From a virus, in IMG/VR virus record IMGVR_UViG_3300008259_000295, positions 1-22,473 of that record: a stretch of 22,473 nt of DNA. One strand, given 5' to 3'. The notes under the pieces are model-generated. The model was not told the DNA's origin, searched no databases, and worked only from the letters and a program-made list of their open reading frames with translations. This document shows positions 1-7,438 of this stretch, one piece after another. The translations under genes were made by a program, and so were the position numbers. Every line of letters starts with the position of its first letter. The first letter of the stretch is position 1.

Positions 1-1
1 T

Positions 2-70
2 TATAATAGTCTTAATACTTTAACACTGACAATGGCTCAACCGTTTTCAGGGACAGCGTACCTGTCTTAA
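2..70 (+). CDS. C-terminal end of an upstream phage gene (partial)
   Basis: An open frame enters from the left edge and ends at a TAA at 68-70. The 22 visible residues end in ...FSGTAYLS, a polar, serine/threonine-rich tail like that of a phage structural protein. The stop overlaps the Shine-Dalgarno sequence AAGGAG of the next gene, which fits an operon of tail genes. Too little is present to assign a function; the start lies outside the window. Confidence 0.55.
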   Translation, partial: YNSLNTLTLTMAQPFSGTAYLS

Positions 71-82
71 GGAGCATAGCAA

Positions 83-1486
83 ATGGCAAGAAAATTTTTA
101 GTTAGCGTTGATCTTAACAAAAATGAGTTAATCAATGCTCGAATTCACCACAACTCTGGCCCAGTAAGTAACCCAGTTACAGGTCAGATTTATTATGACA
201 CATCAAATAGTACTATGTACTATTACAATGGCTTACCATCACCAGATGGTCCATGGATGCCAATGTCTGGATCTACAGAACTATTCCAGGATATTATTGG
301 CTCTTCCGTAATCGGAGGAACAGGTCTAACAGCAACTTATGTTGACGCAACTGGCCTAACAACAATTGATTTAGATAACACCGCAGTAACTGCTGGCTCA
401 TACGGATCAGCAACCAAGATTCCTACATTTACAGTAGATGCACAAGGTCGCTTGACTGCAGCTGGAGAAGCAGATGTAGCAACAACACTTACAATTAATG
501 GTGATGCCTCAACTACAACTGGCATTTCTCTTCTAACAGAATCTCTACAGGTTTCTGGTGGAGAAGGAATCGATGTTATCGTATCAGATAATACAATCAC
601 AATTTCTGGAGAAGATGCTTCTTCTACTAATAAGGGTGTTGCAAGCTTTGACGCAACAGACTTCACAGTAACAACTGGCGCAGTAACATTAAATGCTGAG
701 CGTGTACAAGATATCGTTGGCGGAATGGTATCAACTAATACAGAGTCTGGAATTTCAGTATCATATGATGATACAAACGGAAAGCTTGACTTTAATGTAA
801 ATGATCCAACAATTACACTTTCTGGAGAAGTAACTGGTTCTGCCACAATGACAGACCTTGGTAACGTAACAATTACCACAACTATCTCAGCAAACTCAGT
901 AGAGCTTGGAACAGATACAACAGGAAATTATGTAGCAACAATTACTGGAACAGATAACGAAATTACAGTATCTGGTTCTGGATCAGAATCTGCAGCAGTA
1001 ACAATCGGACTTCCAGATGACGTTTCAATTACTAATAACCTTAACGTCGGCGGTAACTTGAATGTTACAGGTACAATCAATGCAGTAAATACTACACAAA
1101 TTAATATTGAGGATAATAAGGTAAACCTCAATAGCAATGCTACTGGAACCCCAGTGGTGGATGCTGGAATCCGTGTTGAGCGTGGAGATTCAGCCGATGT
1201 AGAACTACTATGGAAAGAGAATGTCGATCAGTGGCAATTAACCAATGATGGCACTAACTACCATGCTATTTCAAGAAAGTTTGTTCAAACACTTTCTACA
1301 TCTGCGACTAGCTATACAGTCACCCATAATTTAGGAACGGCTGATGTTTTAGTACAAGTATCTGAAACAGCATCTCCATACGCCAAAGTCGAAACGGATG
1401 TAGAGTTAACCTCTACTTCAGCGGTCACAATTAAATTTGCGACTGCGCCTTCAGCAGGAGAATATAAAGTCGTAGTTATTGGATAA
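83..1486 (+). CDS. Phage tail fibre protein, beta-repeat type
   Basis: A 467-aa predicted tail fibre. The start is fixed by AAGGAG at 69-74. The N-terminus (MARKFLVSVDLNKNEL) leads into a beta-hairpin neck module (about residues 30-62, pattern GQIYYDT...MYYYNG...W). The long central part (about 65-350) is rich in Thr, Ser, Gly, Asn and Val, with short beta-repeats such as IPTFTVDAQGRL and NVGGNLNVTGTIN, as in trimeric beta-helical shafts of marine phage fibres. Residues about 345-395 form a compact region (INIEDNKVNLNSN...LLWKENVDQW) often seen in such fibres. The C-terminus (about 396-467, SYTVTHNLGTADVLVQV) looks like a small beta-sandwich tip. No enzymatic motif is visible. The fibre role is firm; the receptor is unknown. 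It is first in a run of fibre genes, 4 bp ahead of the next. Confidence 0.85.
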   Translation: MARKFLVSVDLNKNELINARIHHNSGPVSNPVTGQIYYDTSNSTMYYYNGLPSPDGPWMPMSGSTELFQDIIGSSVIGGTGLTATYVDATGLTTIDLDNTAVTAGSYGSATKIPTFTVDAQGRLTAAGEADVATTLTINGDASTTTGISLLTESLQVSGGEGIDVIVSDNTITISGEDASSTNKGVASFDATDFTVTTGAVTLNAERVQDIVGGMVSTNTESGISVSYDDTNGKLDFNVNDPTITLSGEVTGSATMTDLGNVTITTTISANSVELGTDTTGNYVATITGTDNEITVSGSGSESAAVTIGLPDDVSITNNLNVGGNLNVTGTINAVNTTQINIEDNKVNLNSNATGTPVVDAGIRVERGDSADVELLWKENVDQWQLTNDGTNYHAISRKFVQTLSTSATSYTVTHNLGTADVLVQVSETASPYAKVETDVELTSTSAVTIKFATAPSAGEYKVVVIG

Positions 1487-1490
1487 TTAA

Positions 1491-2750
1491 ATGTCCAGAA
1501 AATTTAAAGTCCCGCTAAATCTCGTAGGACTAACTAGCGATCCAGGATCTGCCACAAATGGTGATCTTTACTTTAACACAGCTTCTAATAAAGTAAGATA
1601 CTATACACAAAACACTTGGCAAGATCTTGGCGCTGCAGCAGGCGGAGCTACAGTAGAAGTTAGTACATCAATCCCAGCAACAGCAACCGAAGGCAAACTT
1701 TGGTATGACAACGATGACGCAAACCTTTATGTTTTTGACGGAACATATTGGGTTGAAGTTTCAATTGGACCCGTAGGACCACAAGGACCAACTGGATTAA
1801 CTGGTCCAACTGGTCCCATAGGATTAACTGGCGCAACAGGTGCAACTGGCGCAACAGGTGCAACTGGAGCAACTGGACCTGGAGTAGCATCTGGCGGAAC
1901 TACTGGGCAATATTTAATAAAGTCATCAAATAATAATTACGAAACAGAATGGTCTACATTACCAGCAGCATCATTAACATCTACAGATGTATCTAGATTA
2001 ACTGGCGCTACTTCAAATTTACAAACACAAATAGATACTCTTGCCACTAACTTAGGAAATACTTTAGACGATTATGTTCCAATCGGAGATGTTGGACAAC
2101 CTGACGGCGTAGCCTCCCTGGATTCAGCTGGTAAAATTCCAATTGCACAATTAGGTAATTTAATTGACGGAGCTCCAGCAGCCCTAGATACTTTAAATGA
2201 ATTAGCGGCTGCCATTAATGATGACTCCTCATATGCATCAACAATTACAACAGCTCTTGGAAACAAACTTGATTCTACAACTGCTGCAAGTACTTATTTA
2301 ACTCAAACAAATGCGGCATCTACATATGCCCCACTAGCATCACCAACATTTACTGGTACAGTAATATTGCCAAATAGTACTGTAACAAATGCTATGCTTT
2401 CAAATTCATCTATTACTATTAATGGTTCAGCAGTATCTCTTGGCGGATCTACCACAATTGCAGCAGGACTTACTCCAGTAGCGGTTTCTACAAATATAAC
2501 AATGGTGGCTAATACTAGATACTTTGTAGATACAACAAATGACCTGACTTTAACTCTTCCAGCAAATCCAGCATTAGGAGCAGAAATTGAATTATATGAT
2601 GCCTCAAATAACGCATTTAATAACGACGTAGTAATTTTAAGAAATGGCGAAAAAATAAATGGTCTTACAGATGATGCAGCCCTAGATATAAATGGATTTA
2701 CGGTATCATTTATCTATACAGGATCTACGTATGGTTGGAGGATGAAATAA
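1491..2750 (+). CDS. Phage tail fibre protein with collagen-like repeats
   Basis: A 419-aa predicted tail fibre. Two consecutive neck modules lie at about residues 14-46 and 58-90 (GDLYFNT...RYYTQNTW and GKLWYDN...LYVFDGTYW). Then come 13 uninterrupted Gly-X-Y triplets (93-131), a predicted collagen-like trimeric rod. A fibre shaft module at about 191-259 (DDYVPIGDV, GVASLDSAGKIP, LDTLNELAAAI) recurs in two other genes here, followed by the common APLASPTFTGTV motif. The C-terminal part (about 330-419) is a beta-rich tip. The N-terminus MSRKFKVPLNL resembles that of the preceding fibre, suggesting the same attachment site. No clear Shine-Dalgarno is seen, so translation is probably coupled. 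The stop overlaps the next start. Confidence 0.87.
   Translation: MSRKFKVPLNLVGLTSDPGSATNGDLYFNTASNKVRYYTQNTWQDLGAAAGGATVEVSTSIPATATEGKLWYDNDDANLYVFDGTYWVEVSIGPVGPQGPTGLTGPTGPIGLTGATGATGATGATGATGPGVASGGTTGQYLIKSSNNNYETEWSTLPAASLTSTDVSRLTGATSNLQTQIDTLATNLGNTLDDYVPIGDVGQPDGVASLDSAGKIPIAQLGNLIDGAPAALDTLNELAAAINDDSSYASTITTALGNKLDSTTAASTYLTQTNAASTYAPLASPTFTGTVILPNSTVTNAMLSNSSITINGSAVSLGGSTTIAAGLTPVAVSTNITMVANTRYFVDTTNDLTLTLPANPALGAEIELYDASNNAFNNDVVILRNGEKINGLTDDAALDINGFTVSFIYTGSTYGWRMK
1767..1883 (+). repeat. Collagen-like Gly-X-Y repeat coding region
   Basis: Thirteen Gly-X-Y triplets; the later ones are GAT repeated five times. At the DNA level an 18-bp unit beginning ACTGGCGCAACAGG occurs twice in tandem at 1827-1844 and 1845-1862 and then decays. 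Such tracts expand and contract by slippage and commonly set fibre length in phages. Confidence 0.9.
2061..2267 (+). repeat. Fibre shaft module, copy 1 of 3
   Basis: Encodes about 69 residues with DDYVPIGDVGQPDGVASLD, then GKIPIAQLG, LDTLNELAAA and ITTALGNK. Closely related copies lie at 5419-5667 and 13212-13418 in other fibre genes. It is nearly identical at the protein level to copy 3. Confidence 0.85.
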
Positions 2751-3757
2751 TGGTAGTTAGACTATCTGGTACTCAGCCACAAGGTCCTAAGCATTTAGAG
2801 ACTTTAGAAAATAAGACGGTAGACGGAACTCAGAATACAGTTAGAGTAAATAGAGGAACTTCTGCTAATCGTCCAATAGGTGCTGTTATTGGAGATTTAT
2901 ATTACAATACAGAATTTAAAGATTTAGAGCAATATACAGAAGACGGGTGGATGCTTGTAGCAAAACAGCCTCCAAGAATTCCAACAATTGGAAGCGCAAG
3001 TTTGGACTCAAGCAATAATGCTTCTATATCATTTACTCCATCTGTTTATGGGCAACCAGCAACATCATATACAGTTCAATCAAATCCTGGATCATTTACA
3101 GCAACTGGATCTTCAAGCCCAATATCTATATCTGGAACAAATTTACAAGTTGATACAGCGTATACATTTAGAGTAAAATCTATAGGAGTATACGGAGAGT
3201 CTGCATATTCTGCGTATACGTCATCAGTAACTCCAATTTCTATGGGTAGCTATGAATCTATTGCTACTATAAATGTTGGGTCTGGTGGAAGTTCAAGTAT
3301 TAATTTTACTTCTATTCCATTAACTTATACTCATCTACAGATCCGTATAATTGGAAGAACAAACCGAGCCGCAGTCTATGATGCTGTTAGATTAAGATTT
3401 AATTCTGATACAGGGGCAAATTATGCAGAGCATGGTGTATATGGTGATGGCGCAACTGTTGCTGCTTATGGCATTGCTAATGCAACTGGCTCATATACAT
3501 ATCGTATTGCTGGAGGAAGTGCTCCAAGCAATACACAAGGTGTAATTATTATAGATATTTTAGATTATGCAAACACAAATAAATATAAAACTTTACGATC
3601 TCTGGGTGGTGTTGATGCGAACACTAGTGGAGGAAATTTATATTTTAATTCTGGTCTTTGGATGAATACAGCCGCCATTAATAATATAATACTAGAACCT
3701 ATTGGCTTACTACAACAGTATTCCCAATTTGCTCTATACGGAATTAAGGGGTCATAA
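2750..3757 (+). CDS. Tail fibre/adhesin with neck module, fibronectin III-like and 'YGI' domains
   Basis: A 335-aa predicted receptor-binding protein. A TTG at 2735 is in frame, but GGAGG at 2737-2741 sits 8 nt before the ATG at 2750, which also overlaps the previous stop (TAATG); 2750 is the better start. From there: a neck module at about residues 35-70 (GDLYYNTEFKDLEQY...GW), a fibronectin type III-like domain at about 74-160 (ends TAYTFRVKSIGVYGESAYSA), and a C-terminal beta-rich domain at about 165-335. That domain carries the pattern F-x-x-IP-x-TY-x-x-L-x-I and ends in LYGIKGS. The same domain forms the next two proteins and those at 7438 and 15510. A role in surface binding is inferred from domain type and location. 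Confidence 0.8.
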   Translation: MVVRLSGTQPQGPKHLETLENKTVDGTQNTVRVNRGTSANRPIGAVIGDLYYNTEFKDLEQYTEDGWMLVAKQPPRIPTIGSASLDSSNNASISFTPSVYGQPATSYTVQSNPGSFTATGSSSPISISGTNLQVDTAYTFRVKSIGVYGESAYSAYTSSVTPISMGSYESIATINVGSGGSSSINFTSIPLTYTHLQIRIIGRTNRAAVYDAVRLRFNSDTGANYAEHGVYGDGATVAAYGIANATGSYTYRIAGGSAPSNTQGVIIIDILDYANTNKYKTLRSLGGVDANTSGGNLYFNSGLWMNTAAINNIILEPIGLLQQYSQFALYGIKGS

Positions 3758-4263
3758 TGCCAGTAACATATTTTCCAATAGCAACTACTACTTTAAGCGG
3801 TGCCGATGTTTCTTCTTATACTTTTACAAACATCCCATCTACATATACTGACTTAGTGCTAGTAGCGTCTACTTTTGGAGAAACAAATGTTTCTTTTATT
3901 GAATTAATTCAATTTAATTCAGATACAGGAAATAATTATTCTAATACTTTTATGGGTGGTTATGTTACAGGTGGTGGCAGTAATAAAAATTCTAATGTAC
4001 CTTATATTTTTATTGGCCATCTTTCTGGTTGGTTTACAACTGATGTGCCTATGACTGCTATTGCTCATATTCAAAATTATTCAAATACAACAACTTATAA
4101 AACTGTAATATCTAGAGGTGGTAGCCCTGCTACCAATTCCTCTCCAATAGTAGGGTTATGGAGTAATACCTCAGCAATAAATAGTATTAAAATTTCTCTT
4201 CAATCAGGAACAGCTCTAAAATCAGGTTCAACTTTTACGCTTTATGGAATAAAGGCGGCATAA
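3757..4263 (+). CDS. Stand-alone 'YGI' domain, putative receptor-binding tip protein
   Basis: A 168-aa protein that is almost entirely one domain homologous to the C-terminal domain of the preceding fibre. Shared patterns are FTNIPSTYTDLVLV near residues 23-36, QFNSDTGNNYSN in the middle, GLWSNTSAINSIKI near 134-147 and the terminal LYGIKAA. I recognise no named family. The pattern of short beta-strands ending in a hydrophobic strand suggests a jelly-roll adhesin. The start overlaps the previous stop by one base (TAATG), and an AAGGGG sequence inside the previous gene can serve as ribosome site. Function is inferred from paralogy and neighbours. Confidence 0.7.
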   Translation: MPVTYFPIATTTLSGADVSSYTFTNIPSTYTDLVLVASTFGETNVSFIELIQFNSDTGNNYSNTFMGGYVTGGGSNKNSNVPYIFIGHLSGWFTTDVPMTAIAHIQNYSNTTTYKTVISRGGSPATNSSPIVGLWSNTSAINSIKISLQSGTALKSGSTFTLYGIKAA

Positions 4264-4265
4264 TT

Positions 4266-4763
4266 ATGGCAACCTATAGACTTATTTCATCTGTAACAAT
4301 AGGATCTGGCGGATCAGCTAGCATAGATTTTACTAACATACCTTCAACCTATACTGATTTAGAAATATTAGTTTCTGGTCGTACCACTGGTGCTGGAAAT
4401 GGTATTAATATTACTTTTAATGGTAATACTTCTAATTATACAAATGCTGCTATGCAGGGCAATGGAAGCAATGTAAGTAGTTATGGTACTTATAATAGAA
4501 ATGCTGGTATGTTTGGCTATTCTGGAGACGTTGCTAATTCTTTTGGATCAACTAAAATTTATATACCTAACTATGCTGGTTCAAGAAATAAAGCTTATTC
4601 AGTAGATGCCGTTAGCGAAAGTAATTCTACAACTGCCTATATGAATATAGTCAATGGGTTATGGAGTAATACTTCAGCAATTACATCTATATCATTATCT
4701 CCTATGGATGGAACTCTTATTCAACATTCAACAGCTTACCTATATGGAATATCTAACGCATAA
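4266..4763 (+). CDS. Stand-alone 'YGI' domain, putative receptor-binding tip protein (second copy)
   Basis: A 165-aa paralogue of the preceding protein. It shares GSGGSASIDFTNIPSTYTDLEI (described as the FTNIPSTYTDL pattern, about residues 21-34), GLWSNTSAITSISL near 130-143 and the terminal LYGISNA. The middle (about 50-120) is divergent, as expected if surface loops set specificity. The ATG lies 2 nt after the previous stop, with AAAGGCGG just upstream as a possible ribosome site. No signal peptide or catalytic motif is seen. Likely part of the tail tip or an accessory fibre; this is inference from context. Confidence 0.7.
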   Translation: MATYRLISSVTIGSGGSASIDFTNIPSTYTDLEILVSGRTTGAGNGINITFNGNTSNYTNAAMQGNGSNVSSYGTYNRNAGMFGYSGDVANSFGSTKIYIPNYAGSRNKAYSVDAVSESNSTTAYMNIVNGLWSNTSAITSISLSPMDGTLIQHSTAYLYGISNA

Positions 4764-4777
4764 AGAAAGGAGAAATA

Positions 4778-5011
4778 ATGTCAACCCTAACAAAACTTGT
4801 AGTAAATTGTGAGACTGGAGAAGAGCAAATTGTTAATCTTACTCCTGAAGAAATTGCAGATCGTGATGCTTTAGCCGCCGCTTATGAAGCAGAACAGGCA
4901 GCTATAGCCGCTGCAGAACAAGCAAAAGCAGAACTTAAAGCTTCTGCAAAAGCTAAGTTAATTGCTGGACAACCACTAACTGCTGAAGAAGCAGATGTTT
5001 TGGTTATCTAA
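4778..5011 (+). CDS. Small acidic coiled-coil protein, possible fibre chaperone
   Basis: A 77-aa protein with a strong Shine-Dalgarno (AAAGGAGAA at 4765-4773). The N-terminal 20 residues are beta-like (TKLVVNCETGEEQIVNL). Then LTPEEIADRDALAAAYEAEQAA begins a long alanine/glutamate/lysine-rich helix, predicted coiled coil to about residue 65, ending in LTAEEADVLVI. Small proteins of this composition often follow tail fibre genes and include assembly factors, but I cannot place it in a named family. It closes the first fibre block; small acidic proteins likewise close cassettes A and B. Confidence 0.6.
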   Translation: MSTLTKLVVNCETGEEQIVNLTPEEIADRDALAAAYEAEQAAIAAAEQAKAELKASAKAKLIAGQPLTAEEADVLVI

Positions 5012-5035
5012 GCTCAAAATTTATATAGATTGAGG

Positions 5036-5041
5036 TATAAT
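5036..5041 (+). promoter_or_regulatory. -10 box (TATAAT) of a leaderless-type promoter
   Basis: A perfect TATAAT ends 6 nt before the ATG at 5048, so initiation about 6-7 nt downstream would begin at the start codon. The -35 region is weak. A 5-bp inverted repeat (CTCAA/TTGAG at 5013-5017 and 5030-5034) abuts it. It heads cassette A. Confidence 0.5.
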
Positions 5042-5047
5042 TAGAAT

Positions 5048-5182
5048 ATGGCACGCTGGACGGGAACATTGTGGGAACTATTTACAGATGTAGCACAGGT
5101 GTTTGAGCATGTTCATTCATATGATGGTGCAATAGTATCTGTAGGTGGAGCAATTGCTACATTGGACGGCGGTGAAGCATGA
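5048..5182 (+). CDS. 44-aa small protein heading cassette A
   Basis: A short reading frame, MARWTGTLWELF...LDGGEA, fills the only otherwise empty stretch between the fibre blocks. Its TGA overlaps the next ATG as ATGA, the coupling typical of adjacent phage genes. The -10 box at 5036 is placed for leaderless translation from this ATG. In cassette B the gene before the Mtd_N-type fibre ends in the same way (…GCATGAGCG), though that gene is a 419-aa fibre. The predicted product is amphipathic at the N-terminus with a small glycine/alanine-rich end. No family recognised. It could be a remnant of a longer fibre gene. Confidence 0.5.
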   Translation: MARWTGTLWELFTDVAQVFEHVHSYDGAIVSVGGAIATLDGGEA

Positions 5183-5802
5183 GCGTATATACTAGAATTA
5201 AATTAAGAAGAGATATAGCTTCTGATTGGACTGCTAATAACCCCACCCTTTTAGCAGGCGAAGTTGGAATTGATACAACCAATAATAAGATTAAGATTGG
5301 AACAGGATCAACTCCATGGAATTCTCTTGCGTATGCCACATTAACCCCAACTGAAATTAACGCCCTAATTACAGGGCTACAGGGACAAATTGATTCCCTA
5401 GCATCAAATTTAAATAACACATTAGATGACTATGTGCCAATCGGAGATGTAGCACAGGCGGACGGAGTAGCATCTCTTGACTCAACTGGCAAGGTGCCAG
5501 ATACTCAAATTTCTTCAACTATAGCAAGAACTACAGATGTATCAACAGCAATATCTAATTTAGTTGATTCTTCCCCAGCAACACTAAATACTTTAAATGA
5601 GTTAGCAGCCGCCTTAAACGACGACTCTAACTTTGCAGGAACAGTTACTACAGCTCTTTCAAATAAGGCTCCTATAGCCTCTCCTGCCCTTACAGGAGTG
5701 CCTACAGCACCTACGGCAGCGGCGGGAACAAATACAACACAAATAGCCACCACAGCTTATGTACAAGACTCTTTGGCCATGGCAATGGCATTAGCCTTAT
5801 AA
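5179..5802 (+). CDS. Tail fibre with major-tropism-determinant-like N-terminal domain
   Basis: A 207-aa fibre protein. Residues about 1-52 (RIKLRRDIASDW, PTLLAGEVGIDT, KIKIGTGSTPWNSLAY) match the N-terminal domain pattern of major tropism determinant and many phage fibres (Mtd_N-like). Residues about 60-80 form a short helical linker. The shaft module shared with two other genes occupies about 81-163, with a roughly 14-residue insert. The C-terminus has the fibre motif ALTGVPTAPTA and then TTQIATTAYVQ, ending in a Met/Ala/Leu-rich tail. No variable C-type lectin domain is present, so any receptor-binding part must come from partner proteins encoded downstream. Paralogue of the N-terminal part of the gene at 13718. 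ATGA overlap with the 44-aa gene. Confidence 0.8.
   Translation: MSVYTRIKLRRDIASDWTANNPTLLAGEVGIDTTNNKIKIGTGSTPWNSLAYATLTPTEINALITGLQGQIDSLASNLNNTLDDYVPIGDVAQADGVASLDSTGKVPDTQISSTIARTTDVSTAISNLVDSSPATLNTLNELAAALNDDSNFAGTVTTALSNKAPIASPALTGVPTAPTAAAGTNTTQIATTAYVQDSLAMAMALAL
5419..5667 (+). repeat. Fibre shaft module, copy 2 of 3
   Basis: Related to 2061-2267 and 13212-13418 (DDYVPIGDVAQADGVASLD, LNTLNELAAAL, VTTALSNK). It differs from the others by an insertion of about 14 residues (TTDVSTAISNLV) before the LNTLNEL motif. Confidence 0.8.
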
Positions 5803-5820
5803 GCCTCTAAATGGTAAAAT
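5792..5820 (+). promoter_or_regulatory. Possible promoter inside cassette A (TAGCCT-17-TAAAAT)
   Basis: TAAAAT at 5815-5820 lies after the stop of the preceding gene and before AGGAG at 5826-5830. The -35 candidate TAGCCT at 5792-5797 matches TTGACA at only three positions. It would give a leader of about 10 nt carrying the ribosome site. Confidence 0.3.
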
Positions 5821-5836
5821 TTGTTAGGAGATAAAT

Positions 5837-6253
5837 ATGTCAGCAGTACAATTTGATTTAACCAACTTCAACTCAGTAATTCAGGCGAAGATGAATCAAC
5901 TGCATTCTACTACTTCCGCCAATGATATGATTCTTATCTTAAAGGCGCTAGAATCGGCATATAGTACAATTTTAAATGGTACTGCAATTAACACTGCAAA
6001 TGCTATTACAAATATCGGTGATACTAAAGTAGCAGCAGTAAATACCGCAGGAACTACACAAGTAAATGCAGTAAATACAGCGGGAACCACACAGGTTGGC
6101 CTAGTAAATACAGCTGGAACAACTGGCGTATCAAATATTAATACAAATAAAACAACAGCGCTGACAGAAATAGATGTGGCAAAAACTCAAGCAGTCGCAT
6201 TAGTTACAAGCTCAGCTGGCGGAACAAATCCGTTCTTGTTGATGGGAGCATAA
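5837..6253 (+). CDS. Small helical-repeat tail fibre component
   Basis: A 138-aa protein with a good ribosome site (AGGAG at 5826-5830). The N-terminal half (about 1-60) is predicted helical (FNSVIQAKMNQL, MILILKALESAYS). Residues 67-99 are three tandem 11-residue repeats of the form (A/L)VNTAGTT(Q/G)V(N/G/S), continuing in degenerate form to about 120 (NINTNKTTALT, EIDVAKTQAVA); 11-residue periodicity suits a right-handed coiled coil. The C-terminus NPFLLMGA parallels the GIFMLMGV end of the cassette B protein at 13718, which is in the equivalent place. Codons for the terminal MGA (ATG GGA G) also supply the ribosome site of the next gene. Probably a fibre connector; inferred. Confidence 0.65.
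   Translation: MSAVQFDLTNFNSVIQAKMNQLHSTTSANDMILILKALESAYSTILNGTAINTANAITNIGDTKVAAVNTAGTTQVNAVNTAGTTQVGLVNTAGTTGVSNINTNKTTALTEIDVAKTQAVALVTSSAGGTNPFLLMGA
6035..6133 (+). repeat. Tandem 33-bp repeat, three units
   Basis: Units at 6035-6067, 6068-6100 and 6101-6133, each encoding 11 residues around VNTAGTT. Units differ mainly at third codon positions, so the protein pattern appears to be under selection. Confidence 0.85.
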
Positions 6254-6256
6254 TAA

Positions 6257-7438
6257 ATGGCAACAGAGTATAAAATTTTAGGGCAGGTTCAAGCAGCAGT
6301 AGCACCAGCTCAAGAAAACATCAATCTTTTTCCAGATCCAAACCATGAAAGGTATACATCTTCTACAAGTTTTAATCCACACGATGGTCAGGCATCTGTT
6401 GCAACAGATGGTGCCCTTAATAGTATTTGGGTTTGGAACCCTTCAAGCCATAACACTTCACATGCTTATCAACACTGGCCACTAAATTCAAATTCTCATT
6501 CTGGATCACAAACATCTGGAAGAACTGGATACGTAAGATTTGAATCTCATCAGAATACTGGAGGTAGCCACAGTCAAGGAGTGGAACACGCAAGATCTTG
6601 GTATTTAGATCCAGCAAAAACTGGCTCTTTGATTGCAGGAAAAACTTATACAATTAATTTATGGGCTCATGCACATTCAGATTCACATAACTCTCATGCT
6701 CAACATGGTCAAAATTCTTTACAATTTTGGGATGGAACAGCATGGAATCCAATTGTCGCTGGTTTTGCAAGCCAAACAATGAGTCATTTAAATAACGTAG
6801 ACAATCATCATGGTGGAATTTATCAAATACAAGAAGATGAAAATGGAAATAGAGCTAGCTGGTCTGGTGGATGGCGTAGATGGTATAAGACATTTACTGC
6901 TACAGCAAATTCTAAATTTCAAATGCGTGTTAATTTAGGAACACATAACTCTGACGTTTGGCAAAGACTATACGTAGATAACGTTTATGTTGCAGAAGGA
7001 GCTATTCCAAAAGCTCTTATCCCAGCAAAGGCTCCAGATGGAACCAGTGGAAACCCACTAGCAATTCATACACAACCATTTACAACAAGGTCTGAAGGAT
7101 GGTCAGGAACTGCTTATCAATCTGCAACAACAAGAAAATTTACTGGAGAATGGCAAACAATTTATACTGTTCCAGATTTAGTTGGTGCAAGTGCCGTGTG
7201 TTCAACAATAACTATTACAAATACAGCAAGCACTACAAATACATATAGAATAGCAGTTCAAAAATTTGGAGAAGTATTAACTCACAAGCATATTCTTGCA
7301 TTTGATCATAATCTAGCAGCACAATCTATGGAAACCTTAACTCTTGGATTAACCCTTGGTAGACAAGACAAAGTGCTAGTACAATCAGATTCTGATAGAA
7401 TGTCATTTTCATTATTTGGATCGGAGAATACTCTATAA
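6257..7438 (+). CDS. His-rich carbohydrate-binding-like tail protein (cassette A)
   Basis: A 393-aa predicted receptor-binding protein. After the N-terminal KILGQV segment, residues about 22-255 resemble a carbohydrate-binding jelly-roll of the CBM4/9 type (INLFPDPNHERY, GKTYTINLWAHAH, WYKTFTATANSKFQMRVNLG, RLYVDNVYVAEGA). The second half (about 265-393) is a conserved C-terminal domain (FTTRSEGWSGTAYQS, WQTIYTVPD, HILAFDH, DKVLVQSD, FSLFGSE). The first domain is strikingly rich in histidine, about 17 His in residues 30-185, with the cluster H138-x-H140-H144-H147-H150 and another HH at 184-185. The cassette B paralogue at 14406 keeps a His cluster in the same place. Sugar binding is inferred from fold pattern; metal binding is a possibility. 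The GGGAG ribosome site lies in the previous gene's last codons. Confidence 0.75.
   Translation: MATEYKILGQVQAAVAPAQENINLFPDPNHERYTSSTSFNPHDGQASVATDGALNSIWVWNPSSHNTSHAYQHWPLNSNSHSGSQTSGRTGYVRFESHQNTGGSHSQGVEHARSWYLDPAKTGSLIAGKTYTINLWAHAHSDSHNSHAQHGQNSLQFWDGTAWNPIVAGFASQTMSHLNNVDNHHGGIYQIQEDENGNRASWSGGWRRWYKTFTATANSKFQMRVNLGTHNSDVWQRLYVDNVYVAEGAIPKALIPAKAPDGTSGNPLAIHTQPFTTRSEGWSGTAYQSATTRKFTGEWQTIYTVPDLVGASAVCSTITITNTASTTNTYRIAVQKFGEVLTHKHILAFDHNLAAQSMETLTLGLTLGRQDKVLVQSDSDRMSFSLFGSENTL

Noticed and set aside
337-879. 180-aa open frame on the minus strand
   Set aside because: It lies wholly within the fibre gene at 83-1486, has a Val/Ser/Pro-rich composition that mirrors the antisense of Thr/Gly-rich codons, and has no ribosome site. 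Other minus-strand frames in the window are explained the same way.
1767-1883. Host collagen contamination
   Set aside because: Gly-X-Thr triplets without lysine- or proline-rich collagen features are normal in phage fibres, and the flanks are fibre modules in the same frame.
2735-2749. TTG start five codons upstream of the fibre at 2750
   Set aside because: The TTG overlaps the GGAGG sequence that serves the ATG at 2750, and that ATG also overlaps the previous stop in the usual TAATG form.
2988-3176. 62-aa frame on the plus strand
   Set aside because: Out-of-frame shadow of the fibronectin-like domain; no ribosome site and a low-complexity His/Gln/Leu composition.
5179-5802. Diversity-generating retroelement, suggested by the Mtd_N-like domains
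   Set aside because: No reverse transcriptase, no template/variable repeat pair with adenine-directed changes and no C-type lectin variable domain are visible in the window.
6035-6133. CRISPR array, suggested by the regular 33-bp spacing
   Set aside because: Repeats are contiguous without spacers and lie in frame inside a coding gene, encoding an 11-residue protein repeat.
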